From: Dyadobacter chenhuakuii | GTDB lineage: Bacteria > Bacteroidota > Bacteroidia > Cytophagales > Spirosomataceae | Assembly (NCBI RefSeq): GCF_023821985.2 | Contig: NZ_CP098805.1 | Location: 5,385,001 to 5,449,000 of the forward strand | Length of the DNA: 64,000 nucleotides | Direction of reading: 5' to 3' | Notes under the pieces: model-generated | Seen by the model: only the letters and a program-made list of their open reading frames with translations | What the model was told of the DNA's origin: nothing | Databases searched by the model: none | In this document: positions 43,785-51,589 of the stretch, in pieces | Numbering within the stretch: the first letter of the stretch is position 1 | Layout of the letters: every line of letters starts with the position of its first letter | Position numbers and translations under genes: made by a program

Positions 43785-44444
43785 CTAGTTCAATAATTGG
43801 TTTTTGTATGCAAAAGCCACTGCTGCTGCCGTGCTTTTCGTGCCGGTCTTTTCCAGGACTCGCAGCCGGTGACCTTCCACAGTGCGCACACTGATGAAAA
43901 GCTTATCGCCAATTTCGGAAGTCGAAAAGCCGTCGCATATCAATTGCAGTACTTCTTTTTCTCTTGACGAAAGCGCAACATTGCAGGCGTTGGGAAAGAA
44001 TGGATGTTTATTGACCTGTCGGGTAACCATTTTCCTGTGCATGGCTTTGGAGACGAAGTCGTTGTAGTAAAAACCTTCTTCATCTACGCGGCGAATGGCT
44101 TTTTCCACTTCATCCGGACTAGTATCCTTTAATAAATAGCCTTGTACACCTTTTTCCAGCATGTGAATAACGAAACGGTCCTCATTATACATGGAGACCA
44201 CGATGACCTTAATGTTGGGAAATCTTTCAAAAGCGGCCTCAGTGGCTTGAATGCCATCCATAACCGGCATTTGCAGGTCCATAAAAACGATATCAGGCGT
44301 GTTGGCAGGCAAGCGGTCGAGTAATTCCTGGCCATTGGCCGCTTCAAGTATAAATTCGAAATCGGGAATGCCGCTCAGCATGGAGATAAACCCCTTTCTG
44401 AACAGTTCATGGTCGTCGGCAATTCCGAGTTTTAAGGTTTTCAT
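43785..44444 (-). CDS. LuxR/NarL-family response regulator
   Basis: A 219-residue regulator. The receiver domain has the acidic pair ADD near residue 10, the phospho-acceptor Asp56 in VFMDLQMPVMDG, the switch Ser in VVSMYNE and Lys in YLLKDTSP. The C-terminal HTH (LSSREKEVLQLICDGFSTSE, SVRTVEGHRLRVL) is of GerE type. It starts 5 bases after the stop of the histidine kinase gene, so the kinase is its cognate partner. Targets cannot be seen here. Confidence 0.95.
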   Translation of the reverse strand: MKTLKLGIADDHELFRKGFISMLSGIPDFEFILEAANGQELLDRLPANTPDIVFMDLQMPVMDGIQATEAAFERFPNIKVIVVSMYNEDRFVIHMLEKGVQGYLLKDTSPDEVEKAIRRVDEEGFYYNDFVSKAMHRKMVTRQVNKHPFFPNACNVALSSREKEVLQLICDGFSTSEIGDKLFISVRTVEGHRLRVLEKTGTKSTAAAVAFAYKNQLLN

Positions 44445-44449
44445 ATCAA

Positions 44450-45313
44450 TTAAATGTTCACGCGCTCGCGCCGGAATGGATGCAAAGGTTCCGGTTTGCT
44501 GTCTGCAACCGGCATCATGGGGATCTGTGCAAATGCACTCGCGCCGCCTTTTTCGGGTTTTTCATATTGGACTGTCCCGTTAACAATGGCCAACCGGCTT
44601 TCAATTCCCAACAGGCCCAGCCCGGCCAGATTATTTTCTTTGATCTTCTCGGGGTTAAACCCGACTCCGTTATCTGTCACTTTCAGGCCGATCATCTGAT
44701 CATTGATTTCCAGACGAATATCTATTTTTGAACAACTGGCATGCTTGATCGCATTGTTGACCAGTTCCTGCATAATACGGTAAAGCGTAAGTTCCAGTTT
44801 CTGGCCCTGCCGCGGGAAGTCGTCGGTGTTGGCCTGGAAGGTGATGGCGAGATTGTTATCTTCTTCTAATTTATGAATAAATTCTTCTATTGCCTCCATT
44901 AAGCCAAACCTTTCCAATGTTGTAGGCACCAGATCGCGCGTAATCCGGCGCACATGCAGAATGGTTTCTTCAACCAGTGACTGCGATTTTTTCATGATCT
45001 GGTCCTCTTTTTCATTCCCGCTATTGGCCACCAGTTTGCTGAGCTGGTTGAGGCTTAATTTGGTGAGAGACAGCATTGTTCCAATGTCGTCGTGTAAATC
45101 CTGGGCAATGCGGCGGCGCTCGGTTTCCTCTGAATTGAGCGCGGTGTCCAGTAAAAGTCGGTTGTAGTTTTTTTCAATGTCGCTGATCTTCTTTTCCTCC
45201 TCGAATCGTCTTTTTTGATAATACATCACGAAAGAGATCATGCAGAACGCCATGGTCAGCATTGCCAGGGAGGCAATGAGTAACGCCCATTTCAACTCTT
45301 CACTGTTTTGCAT
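44450..45313 (-). CDS. Histidine kinase of the HisKA_3 (NarX/DesK) type
   Basis: A 287-residue kinase with one N-terminal membrane segment (residues about 10-32) and no sizeable periplasmic domain. RRRIAQDLHDDIGTMLSLTK holds the phospho-His of the HisKA_3 family. The ATPase domain has the N-box QELVNNAIKHA, then VTDNGVGFNPE and GLGLLGIESRL. ATG at 45313 is chosen, 14 bases inside the end of the upstream 7-TM gene. Because it has almost no sensory region of its own, the 7-TM protein could supply the input (inference). Confidence 0.93.
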   Translation of the reverse strand: MQNSEELKWALLIASLAMLTMAFCMISFVMYYQKRRFEEEKKISDIEKNYNRLLLDTALNSEETERRRIAQDLHDDIGTMLSLTKLSLNQLSKLVANSGNEKEDQIMKKSQSLVEETILHVRRITRDLVPTTLERFGLMEAIEEFIHKLEEDNNLAITFQANTDDFPRQGQKLELTLYRIMQELVNNAIKHASCSKIDIRLEINDQMIGLKVTDNGVGFNPEKIKENNLAGLGLLGIESRLAIVNGTVQYEKPEKGGASAFAQIPMMPVADSKPEPLHPFRRERVNI

Positions 45314-45998
45314 AATGTCCCGCCGAAAAATGATAAATACCAATGCCAAAGCACAACGCACATACTATCTCGAAAATAGTTGGAATGGTTTCAGTTAAGC
45401 CCATGTCAACGGAATGATTCCAGGTGGCCGTATAATGTAATACGGGCGCAATAAAGATAAAACTTGAATAGTATAACAGTAAACCTGAGCATACCCAGAA
45501 AAAGGGAAAGGTCAGCAGGTTTGGAATGCGCAAAGACTTTATCAGTTCATAGAAAAACAACAAAATCAATGTAATAATCAAAACTCCTTCCACTGTTTTT
45601 GCAAATAATACTGCCCTGTGGTTGTGCAGGTCACTTATCACTGGATTTGAATTAAGAATATCCCATACTGTGAAAGCTAAAAAGCCCACCATTGAACCTA
45701 TAATCCCTTTTTTTAATGTTCGTGAATTGAATTTGTAATAAAACATTCCGCCCAGCAAAGCGTAATTAACGGGGATGGCTAAATTGAAAAACAATATATT
45801 ATTCTCGTGATTAGCAGCCGAACGAACCATTATAATATCAATTATTAATTTCACTGTCAAGTAAACCAACAGCAATCGGAAGGTGGGGTCGATGTATGCT
45901 TTTTTTAAAATTATTAATATTAGCGGTACTAGTGTGATAAATACTGCTATGCATGAGACCGGGTTTCTGAAACAATACGAAATGAAAATTTCAAACAT
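45300..45998 (-). CDS. Seven-helix membrane protein of a two-component operon
   Basis: A 232-residue protein with about seven hydrophobic helices: AVFITLVPLILIILKK, LLVYLTVKLIIDIIMV, LFFNLAIPVNYALLGGMFY, GIIGSMVGFLAFTV, GVLIITLILLFFYEL, FPFFWVCSGLLLYYSSFIF and IFEIVCALCFGIGIYHF. The cytosolic tail is only HYAKQ-like. It overlaps the histidine kinase start by 14 bases and follows the 137-residue gene after 22 bases. No family is recognised. It may be the input module for the kinase. Confidence 0.8.
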   Translation of the reverse strand: MFEIFISYCFRNPVSCIAVFITLVPLILIILKKAYIDPTFRLLLVYLTVKLIIDIIMVRSAANHENNILFFNLAIPVNYALLGGMFYYKFNSRTLKKGIIGSMVGFLAFTVWDILNSNPVISDLHNHRAVLFAKTVEGVLIITLILLFFYELIKSLRIPNLLTFPFFWVCSGLLLYYSSFIFIAPVLHYTATWNHSVDMGLTETIPTIFEIVCALCFGIGIYHFSAGHYAKQ

Positions 45999-46020
45999 AT
46001 AGTGTGTTAATTATCACTGC

Positions 46021-46434
46021 CTAACATTGGTGCGGGCAAAGCGGTCCGCCTGTCATGGCTTCTTTCCGAGCGGGCATGTCCTTCATTCCTCCCAGCCGGG
46101 CAGTTTTGGTAAGGTCATTGCCGTCGGCATCGACGGGTATGAGCACTAGTCTTGCAGTTGGTCTTTTCATGCCTCTGCTAAGTGCTGATTTCTCACCTAC
46201 CACATGTCCTTCTTCCTCCGTAATACCGTAATAAACGCGAAATCCTACGCAAGTTTCTCCGTGAATGCTCATCAATTCGTTGAATTTATGTATTCCAAAA
46301 AACTCCGCTTTTACATAATTCTCGCCGCGAAGCGTAATTTCCTGTTCTCTTTTCTGGAAAGGTTCAGTAATTTTTAATGCTTGTTCCGCTGAGATTAGCT
46401 GTCCTTCTTTACCCGTAAATTTCCGTGGATCCAT
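46021..46434 (-). CDS. Uncharacterised protein heading the signalling operon
   Basis: A 137-residue cytosolic protein of unknown family. It has a charged N-terminal region, KFTGKEGQLISAEQALKITE, a middle with HKFNELMSIHGETCVGFRVYYG, and a C-terminal tail GGPLCPHQC with two Cys close together and a His. The tail suggests a metal- or redox-sensing site, but this is inference. It is the first gene of a compact operon with the 7-TM protein, kinase and regulator. Confidence 0.75.
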   Translation of the reverse strand: MDPRKFTGKEGQLISAEQALKITEPFQKREQEITLRGENYVKAEFFGIHKFNELMSIHGETCVGFRVYYGITEEEGHVVGEKSALSRGMKRPTARLVLIPVDADGNDLTKTARLGGMKDMPARKEAMTGGPLCPHQC

Positions 46435-46555
46435 AAACGTTTTAGAGAATTTTATAATTTCTTGATATACGTAAATGTAACCTCCACCCGCATTACCACC
46501 AAGCAGAACGGATTGTATTGAGTTAACGGTTTCAAGGTAATGTTTTGGCTGTCAA

Positions 46556-46563
46556 TAACTTTG
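46556..46563 (+). promoter_or_regulatory. Candidate -7 box for the structured intergenic transcript
   Basis: TAACTTTG fits TAnnTTTG. It is the only such box found on the plus strand between the signalling operon and the terminator at 46768-46800. No clear -33 element. Confidence 0.35.
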
Positions 46564-46566
46564 AAA

Positions 46567-46800
46567 ATACGCCTCCTTCAAAAACACGTAATTCTACTTG
46601 CTACATTGGGGAGTATTACCAAGACGCGAAATGCGTGTTACGCATTTTACAAATCAGGGATTATAACGCTAAAAAGATTGTGAATGCCAGGCGACATTTG
46701 TAGAGCGTTATGGGAGAAATTTTCAGAAGGTTTCTCTCAAAAGATTAAAGGGTTAGGTTAACATTCGAAAGCCGTGAGGGATCTCCTTCACGGCTTTTTT
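46567..46800 (+). ncRNA. Candidate small RNA or structured leader
   Basis: The gap between 46435 and 46836 has no gene, yet has a run of hairpins on the plus strand: TTTGAA/TTCAAA (46560-46565 with 46577-46582), AAATGCGT/ACGCATTT (46629-46636 with 46640-46647, 3-base loop), ATAACGCT/AGCGTTAT (46663-46670 with 46704-46711), GAGAAA/TTTCTC (46714-46719 with 46731-46736), and the final terminator at 46768-46800. No plus-strand coding gene precedes that terminator, so it must end either a small RNA or an attenuated leader of the SelW-like gene. The 5' end is set from a -7 box and is uncertain. No match to tmRNA, RNase P or SRP RNA was recognised. Confidence 0.35.
46768..46800 (+). terminator. Orphan intrinsic terminator ahead of the SelW-like gene
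   Basis: AAAGCCGTGAGGG (46768-46780) pairs with CCTTCACGGCTTT (46785-46797, one G-U), with loop ATCT and a T6 run. It lies 37 bases before the next ATG. No coding gene on this strand lies just upstream. Confidence 0.85.
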
Positions 46801-46836
46801 GATATCTTGAAGGCCAAAATCGCTTGTAACAGGATC

Positions 46837-47121
46837 ATGAAACCCACAATCAACATTGAATACTGCCCGAAATGCGGCTGGCTGCTGCGGTCCGCGTGGA
46901 TGGCGCAGGAATTACTCACCACATTCACGGATGACCTGCATGCGGTTCAGCTGACACCTTCGGAAGTTGCTGGGCGGTACATTATAAGCCTGAATGAGGA
47001 AATTGTCTGGGACAGGAAGCGTGAGGGGCACTTTCCGGAACCTAAGGAAATCAAGCAACTCGTCCGTGACCGCATTGATCCGGATCGCGACCTGGGACAT
47101 TCTGATCGTAAGACGCTATAA
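46837..47121 (+). CDS. SelT/SelW/SelH-family (Rdx) CXXC protein
   Basis: A 94-residue protein with the Rdx-family thioredoxin-like fold: INIEYCPKCGWLLRSAWMAQ gives a CPKC redox motif, where eukaryotic SelW has Cys-x-x-Sec, followed by FTDDLHAVQLTPSEVAGRY, then ISLNEEIVWDRKREGHFPEP and KEIKQLVRD. ATG at 46837 places the CXXC near residue 10, as usual; 21 upstream codons overlap the terminator and are unlikely to be translated. Function in bacteria is unknown, presumably thiol redox. Confidence 0.9.
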   Translation: MKPTINIEYCPKCGWLLRSAWMAQELLTTFTDDLHAVQLTPSEVAGRYIISLNEEIVWDRKREGHFPEPKEIKQLVRDRIDPDRDLGHSDRKTL

Positions 47122-47367
47122 AATATTAAAATACAGGACAATTTGTCGCTCTATGGGGAGCCGTTACTGCAACTTTGGCATTTAGCTATTCCCCGTTTTT
47201 TTGGGATAATTTCGTTATGCGAGCTGTAAATAAGGTTTTAAGCCGTTTTGAAGCCATTTATGCTTTTATAAGGCTTGATTATATTTTTGAATTTTAACCA
47301 AAAAATAATCTTTGGCACGTAGTTTTTCGTTAGTCTATAAAACTTGTGAATCTTAAACGCGATAGCT

Positions 47368-47790
47368 ATGGAAAGCAAACTGAAAATACCCCAGGAGATG
47401 CTGATGAATATTGATTTCATCAACACAATCAATGGTGGAATGAGTGAGCCCGCTATAAAGCTTGATAGAGGATCGGACGGTTTTGAAGTTGTTGTGAAGG
47501 TTCCAGGCATCGAGGTTGAAGATCTTCAATTGGAAGTAGTAAAAGGAAAAAAGAATACTAATAATCTAAAACTATTTCACTTGTTGCCCATATTTTCTCA
47601 GGAAAGTCTGTCCGATGAAGAGCAGTGGAGAACGATACGTTTCATCAATACATTCGTCATTCCCGACGGGGTTGACGTCGAGCATATAACCGCAAAATAT
47701 GACGATACTTTGCGCCATCTTGTGTTATTTCTTCCCTACGGAGACGAACAGGGAGACTACCACAGGAAAGTAAATATAGAGCGCTGGTAA
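47368..47790 (+). CDS. Hsp20/alpha-crystallin-like small heat-shock protein
   Basis: A 140-residue divergent small heat-shock protein. The alpha-crystallin domain is visible as FEVVVKVPGIEVEDLQLEVV and TFVIPDGVDVEHITAKYDD, then LRHLVLFLPYG. The C-terminus VNIERW could serve as the IxI-like oligomerisation motif (V-N-I). The N-terminal arm is about 35 residues. A promoter-like TTTG (47286-47289) and AATCTTTG (47307-47314) lie upstream. A hairpin follows. Its place next to a redox-type protein suggests a stress role. Confidence 0.85.
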   Translation: MESKLKIPQEMLMNIDFINTINGGMSEPAIKLDRGSDGFEVVVKVPGIEVEDLQLEVVKGKKNTNNLKLFHLLPIFSQESLSDEEQWRTIRFINTFVIPDGVDVEHITAKYDDTLRHLVLFLPYGDEQGDYHRKVNIERW

Positions 47791-47815
47791 CAGCTGATTT
47801 GTATTAAATAATGTC

Positions 47816-47848
47816 ACCCGATAGTTACAACTGTCGGGTTTTTTTTAT
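47816..47848 (+). terminator. Terminator after the Hsp20-like gene
   Basis: ACCCGA with AGTT pairs with AACT and TCGGGT (47816-47839, one U-G pair) and is followed by a T8 run. Confidence 0.9.
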
Positions 47849-48059
47849 GTGTCATGAGTATATTGCGGCCGAAAAACGGGTTTTATCCTCCTGTCTAGTC
47901 TTATTAATGAAGCATATGGCAAACAACTTTGAGGAATTGTACCCATCCAATAGTTAATATTAACATAGGGTAAACATTCTGTTTTTTGGTAAAAAAAGGA
48001 GTTTCATCTCTGTATCTTAGCAACCATATTTTATATATTACTCCTCCAATCTCAACGTT

Positions 48060-48395
48060 ATGAAAAAGTCAAACATCTTCGCTTATATTGAGCTCACGAA
48101 ACTTGTCGAAGAGCTTAGAGTTTCAAACACTTCCGGTCATCTTAAGCAAAAGTTAAAATCCCAGTCTGCATATTTCAACATCATCGAACCGCGGTATTTT
48201 TCCGATAGCCTTATCGGAGAGTGGGAGCAAATCCTGAGTATAATCAAGCAAAGAGGGGTGAAGGTGAACGAGGAGGGGAAAGTTGTTTCCAATGCAGTAA
48301 GCAATACCATCGAGCAGTTTTCGGACCGTGAATGTGAAGTGCTGGTGGATAAGGTTTATTCATTGTACGATCAGGTTAAGAGAGAATTTCAATAA
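48060..48395 (+). CDS. Small protein of unknown function
   Basis: A 111-residue, mostly helical and charged protein (MKKSNIFAYIELTKLVEEL, FSDRECEVLVDKVYSLYDQV). No family is recognised and no signal peptide or membrane helix is present. It is monocistronic, in a 660-base stretch between the Hsp20-like gene and metG, and lies in a relatively AT-rich part of the window. Confidence 0.65.
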   Translation: MKKSNIFAYIELTKLVEELRVSNTSGHLKQKLKSQSAYFNIIEPRYFSDSLIGEWEQILSIIKQRGVKVNEEGKVVSNAVSNTIEQFSDRECEVLVDKVYSLYDQVKREFQ

Positions 48396-48405
48396 AGGTT
48401 CATAA

Positions 48406-48436
48406 AAAAGGGCTCCTGGTTTCCCAAGAGCCTTTT
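48406..48436 (-). terminator. Terminator after metG (bidirectional)
   Basis: GGCTC and TGG (48411-48419) pair with CCC and GAGCC (48423-48432), with A-tract before and T-tract after. The minus-strand reading has the better pairing (U-G in place of a mismatch) and TTTTTT. Confidence 0.8.
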
Positions 48437-48456
48437 ATCTTTTCCGGTTTGGCTGA

Positions 48457-50526
48457 TCAGTTGACAGTCCCGCCGTTCCACACTTCTTTTCCAGGCTGCA
48501 CAAAAGCCAGACTTCCGTCCCGGTCCTCGGCCATCAGGATCATTCCGTGACTTTCCAGCCCCATCATTTTCCTGGGCGCCAGGTTTGCCAGATACAGCAC
48601 TTTTTTACCAATCACTTCTTCGGCTGAAAAATGTTCTGAAATACCGCTAAGCACAGTTCGCTGTTCTATGCCGATGTCTACGAGCAATTTGAGCAGCTTT
48701 TTGCTCTTAGGAACATTCTCCGCAGCAACAATGGTCGCGACCCGGATATCCATTTTCCCGAAATCATCATACTGTATTTCCGGTTTTATCGCCGTGACCG
48801 TTTTTCCTTCCAGCTCGTTCATTCTTTTAGCGTCGTGCAGTTTTTGAATTTGTTTTTCAATGACGTGGTCTTCAATTTTTTCAAATAACAGTTTCGCTTC
48901 CAAAACCGGTTGTCCGGGAGCTAAAAGATCCTGGTTTCCTGCATATTCCCATGCTGTGTTGGTCATTCCTAATTGCTCCTGGATTTTAGCAGCTGTGAAA
49001 GGAAGCACCGGCTCCGAGACGATGGATAATGTTGCTGAGATCTGTAAAGCGATGTTTAAAATTGTATTAACGCGCTCAGGATCCGTTTTGATGGCATGCC
49101 ATGGCTGCGTTTCCGCCAGATATTTATTGCCTGATCTTGCCAGGTCCATGATCAATGTAAGCGCTTCCCGGAACCGGTAAGTTTCCAGAGATTCCGAGAT
49201 GCGGGCCGGGAATTCGGCCAAATCTCTCAATGCAATTTCATCTATTTCCTGCAAAACGCCTCTTGCAGGCACTTTGCTGTCACAGAATTTTTGGGTCAAT
49301 ACAATGGCGCGGTTGATAAAATTGCCATAAATGCCAACAAGCTCACTGTTGTTTCTGGTCTGGAAGTCCTTCCAGGTGAATTCGCTGTCTTTCGTTTCAG
49401 GCGCGTTAGCAGTAAGCACATAACGCAGCACATCCTGCTTGTCGGGCAGCTCTTCCAGGTATTCGTGCAGCCATACCGCCCAGTTTCTTGAAGTGGAAAT
49501 TTTATCGCCTTCCAGGTTCATAAACTCATTTGCAGGCACGTTATCAGGCAGGATATAATTTCCTTCCGCCATCAGCATGGCCGGGAAAATGATGCAATGG
49601 AACACAATGTTGTCCTTACCGATGAAATGCACCAGCTTGGTTTCCTCGCCCGGTGTGGTTGGTTGCCACCATTGTTTCCAGCCTTCGTCAGTTCCGTTTT
49701 TCTGAATTAGCCAATCTTTCGTTGCGGAAATGTAGCCGATAGGCGCTTCAAACCACACATATAGGACTTTCCCATCTGTATCGGGAAGCGGCACTTTAAT
49801 GCCCCAATCCAGGTCGCGGGTCATAGCGCGTGGTTTCAAGCCATCTTTTAACCAAGACTGGCATTGTCCGAAAACATTCGTTTTCCACTCGCTATGGCTG
49901 TTGATGTAGCTTTCAATGTCAGACTGCATGGCGTCCAAAGGCAAATACCAGTTTTTGGTTGCCTTCAAAATCGGTTTTGCACCGGAAAGCATCGACCGCG
50001 GATCTTTCAGTTCCAGCGGGCTTAATGTAGAGCCGCAGCGCTCACATTGGTCTCCATAAGCATTAGGATTTGCACAAACGGGGCATGTTCCGACGATGTA
50101 GCGATCTGCGAGGAACTGCTCGGCCGTTTCATCATAATATTGCTCGGTTGTTTCCTCAACAAAGACGTTCTTATCGTACAGATCTTTGAAAATTTCCTGT
50201 GAAGTTTCATGATGGACCGCCTTGCTGGTCCGGGAATATATATCAAACGAAATGCCCAGTTCTTTAAAGGAAGCGTCGATCTGTGCATAATATTTATCCA
50301 CGACCTGCTGTGGCGTTAAGCCTTCTTTTTTTGCACGGATCGTGATCGGGACGCCATGCTCATCGGTTCCGCTGATAAAAGCAACATCTTTCCCTTTGGA
50401 GCGCAGGTAACGAACGTATATATCTGCCGGTATATAACATCCAGCCAGGTGGCCAATGTGAATAGGGCCGTTGGCATAAATCAGTGCAGCGGTAACAGTA
50501 TATCGTTTTGGATCGGAAATCGGCAT
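48457..50526 (-). CDS. metG: Methionyl-tRNA synthetase
   Basis: A 689-residue MetRS with the C-terminal dimerisation/tRNA-binding domain. The catalytic HIGH motif is in GPIHIGHLAGCYIP, and the KMSKS equivalent is KISTSR. A zinc-knuckle CPVCANPNAYGDQCERCG follows the class I split domain. The last 110 residues are an OB-fold (FGKMDIRVATIVAAE, KLLKLLVDIG, LAPRKMMGLESHGM), as in Bacteroidota and E. coli MetRS. ATG at 50526 begins the protein; 21 upstream codons are not conserved. Confidence 0.98.
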   Translation of the reverse strand: MPISDPKRYTVTAALIYANGPIHIGHLAGCYIPADIYVRYLRSKGKDVAFISGTDEHGVPITIRAKKEGLTPQQVVDKYYAQIDASFKELGISFDIYSRTSKAVHHETSQEIFKDLYDKNVFVEETTEQYYDETAEQFLADRYIVGTCPVCANPNAYGDQCERCGSTLSPLELKDPRSMLSGAKPILKATKNWYLPLDAMQSDIESYINSHSEWKTNVFGQCQSWLKDGLKPRAMTRDLDWGIKVPLPDTDGKVLYVWFEAPIGYISATKDWLIQKNGTDEGWKQWWQPTTPGEETKLVHFIGKDNIVFHCIIFPAMLMAEGNYILPDNVPANEFMNLEGDKISTSRNWAVWLHEYLEELPDKQDVLRYVLTANAPETKDSEFTWKDFQTRNNSELVGIYGNFINRAIVLTQKFCDSKVPARGVLQEIDEIALRDLAEFPARISESLETYRFREALTLIMDLARSGNKYLAETQPWHAIKTDPERVNTILNIALQISATLSIVSEPVLPFTAAKIQEQLGMTNTAWEYAGNQDLLAPGQPVLEAKLLFEKIEDHVIEKQIQKLHDAKRMNELEGKTVTAIKPEIQYDDFGKMDIRVATIVAAENVPKSKKLLKLLVDIGIEQRTVLSGISEHFSAEEVIGKKVLYLANLAPRKMMGLESHGMILMAEDRDGSLAFVQPGKEVWNGGTVN

Positions 50527-50706
50527 TTTAATGAATCGGATAATATAAATGAGGTGGTGCTTTGAAAACATTATCGAGTTCCTCAGCATTCCAAAAACGT
50601 AAAATTAGCAAAAACGCTTTCAGAACCGGGACTTTGAGAAAGTGTAAATAAAATTTTCTAAACTTGGAGCGTTAATGCATTTTACATCACTTATAAATTT
50701 TTCAAC

Positions 50707-51462
50707 ATGAAAATATACACATACAATAGGCTTATGATGCTTTCTTTTGTTCTGTTTGTCGCTTTTGGATGCGCGGACGATCAGGAACGTGATCTGAAAA
50801 AGGCGGAAAAACGCTATAATTTTAAAAAGGCGGCAACCGAAGACGATGAATTATTTCCCACGTATTTCCTTGCAAAGAACGGAGCGATAACAAAAGAGTT
50901 GATTGACGCGGAACGTGCGGTAAAAGTAAGGCTGAATGAAATGGCTCCGATTTCGTTGCCGACCAAACATGCACGATTGACAAGTGCTCAAAAAGATGGG
51001 GTTGTGCAGACGTACAAGCGTTTTTTGCAAAGCCACGATGAAGATTCATTGTTGATCAGGCATTTTCGGAATAAGTATGCCAAGGTAATTCTGATGGATT
51101 ATGATGTTATGAAGTCAGATGATTACGCGCTCATTTCCTTCTTGACAAAAGAATTGATCGATTCGAAATGTGGGCGCTTTGCACTTATTTTTGAAGGAAT
51201 CAGCAAAGTTAAGAGCCATGTTGCTGACAATCAGTATAATTCACTCGTTACTGAATTTGAAAATCAAATTGCGCAAAGTTTAAATTTGCATAAGCAAGCC
51301 AAAGCGGCAATGCCTGGATTGATTCAAAAGATGAAAGATAAGCCCGAGACCGTTCAGGGAGGATTAAAAGCAGATTTTGCAGTCGAGTTAAACGAAATGG
51401 ACGACCTTTCTCCCAGGATATCAACGCTTGAAAAATATTTGCAAAATGTGAGAAGTTTATAG
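50707..51462 (+). CDS. Predicted lipoprotein of unknown function
   Basis: A 251-residue protein with an N-terminal hydrophobic segment ending in VAFGC, a possible lipobox. The remainder is helical and charged, with an all-alpha look (DLKKAEKRYNFKKAATED, LIPTKHARLTSAQ-like regions). No family is recognised. A strong terminator follows immediately. Confidence 0.65.
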   Translation: MKIYTYNRLMMLSFVLFVAFGCADDQERDLKKAEKRYNFKKAATEDDELFPTYFLAKNGAITKELIDAERAVKVRLNEMAPISLPTKHARLTSAQKDGVVQTYKRFLQSHDEDSLLIRHFRNKYAKVILMDYDVMKSDDYALISFLTKELIDSKCGRFALIFEGISKVKSHVADNQYNSLVTEFENQIAQSLNLHKQAKAAMPGLIQKMKDKPETVQGGLKADFAVELNEMDDLSPRISTLEKYLQNVRSL

Positions 51463-51488
51463 ACAGTCAATAATATAAATGTGTTTTG

Positions 51489-51525
51489 CCCTTTCCGAAT
51501 CTGCGCGATTTGGAAAGGGTTTTTT
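51489..51525 (+). terminator. Strong terminator after the lipoprotein gene
   Basis: CCCTTTCCGAAT (51489-51500) pairs with ATTTGGAAAGGG (51508-51519, one G-U) around a 7-base loop, followed by T6. It also shows that the epimerase gene starts at 51590, not at the earlier in-frame codon at 51479. Confidence 0.93.
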
Positions 51526-51589
51526 GTTGTTATGCAAGATTTCACATTTTTACAACCAACTTTGGTCTCGATATTTTGTTGTAATAAAT

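Noticed and set aside
46774..46836. N-terminal extension of the SelW-like protein
   Set aside because: It overlaps the terminator hairpin, and the family begins shortly before the CXXC motif, matching ATG 46837.
46435..46836. Known RNA genes (tRNA, tmRNA, RNase P RNA) in the hairpin-rich gap
   Set aside because: No tRNA T-loop GTTCGA, CCA end or recognisable RNase P or tmRNA core was seen.
51479..51589. N-terminal extension of the epimerase
   Set aside because: A strong terminator lies inside it at 51489-51525, and the GATGLVG motif begins properly with ATG 51590.
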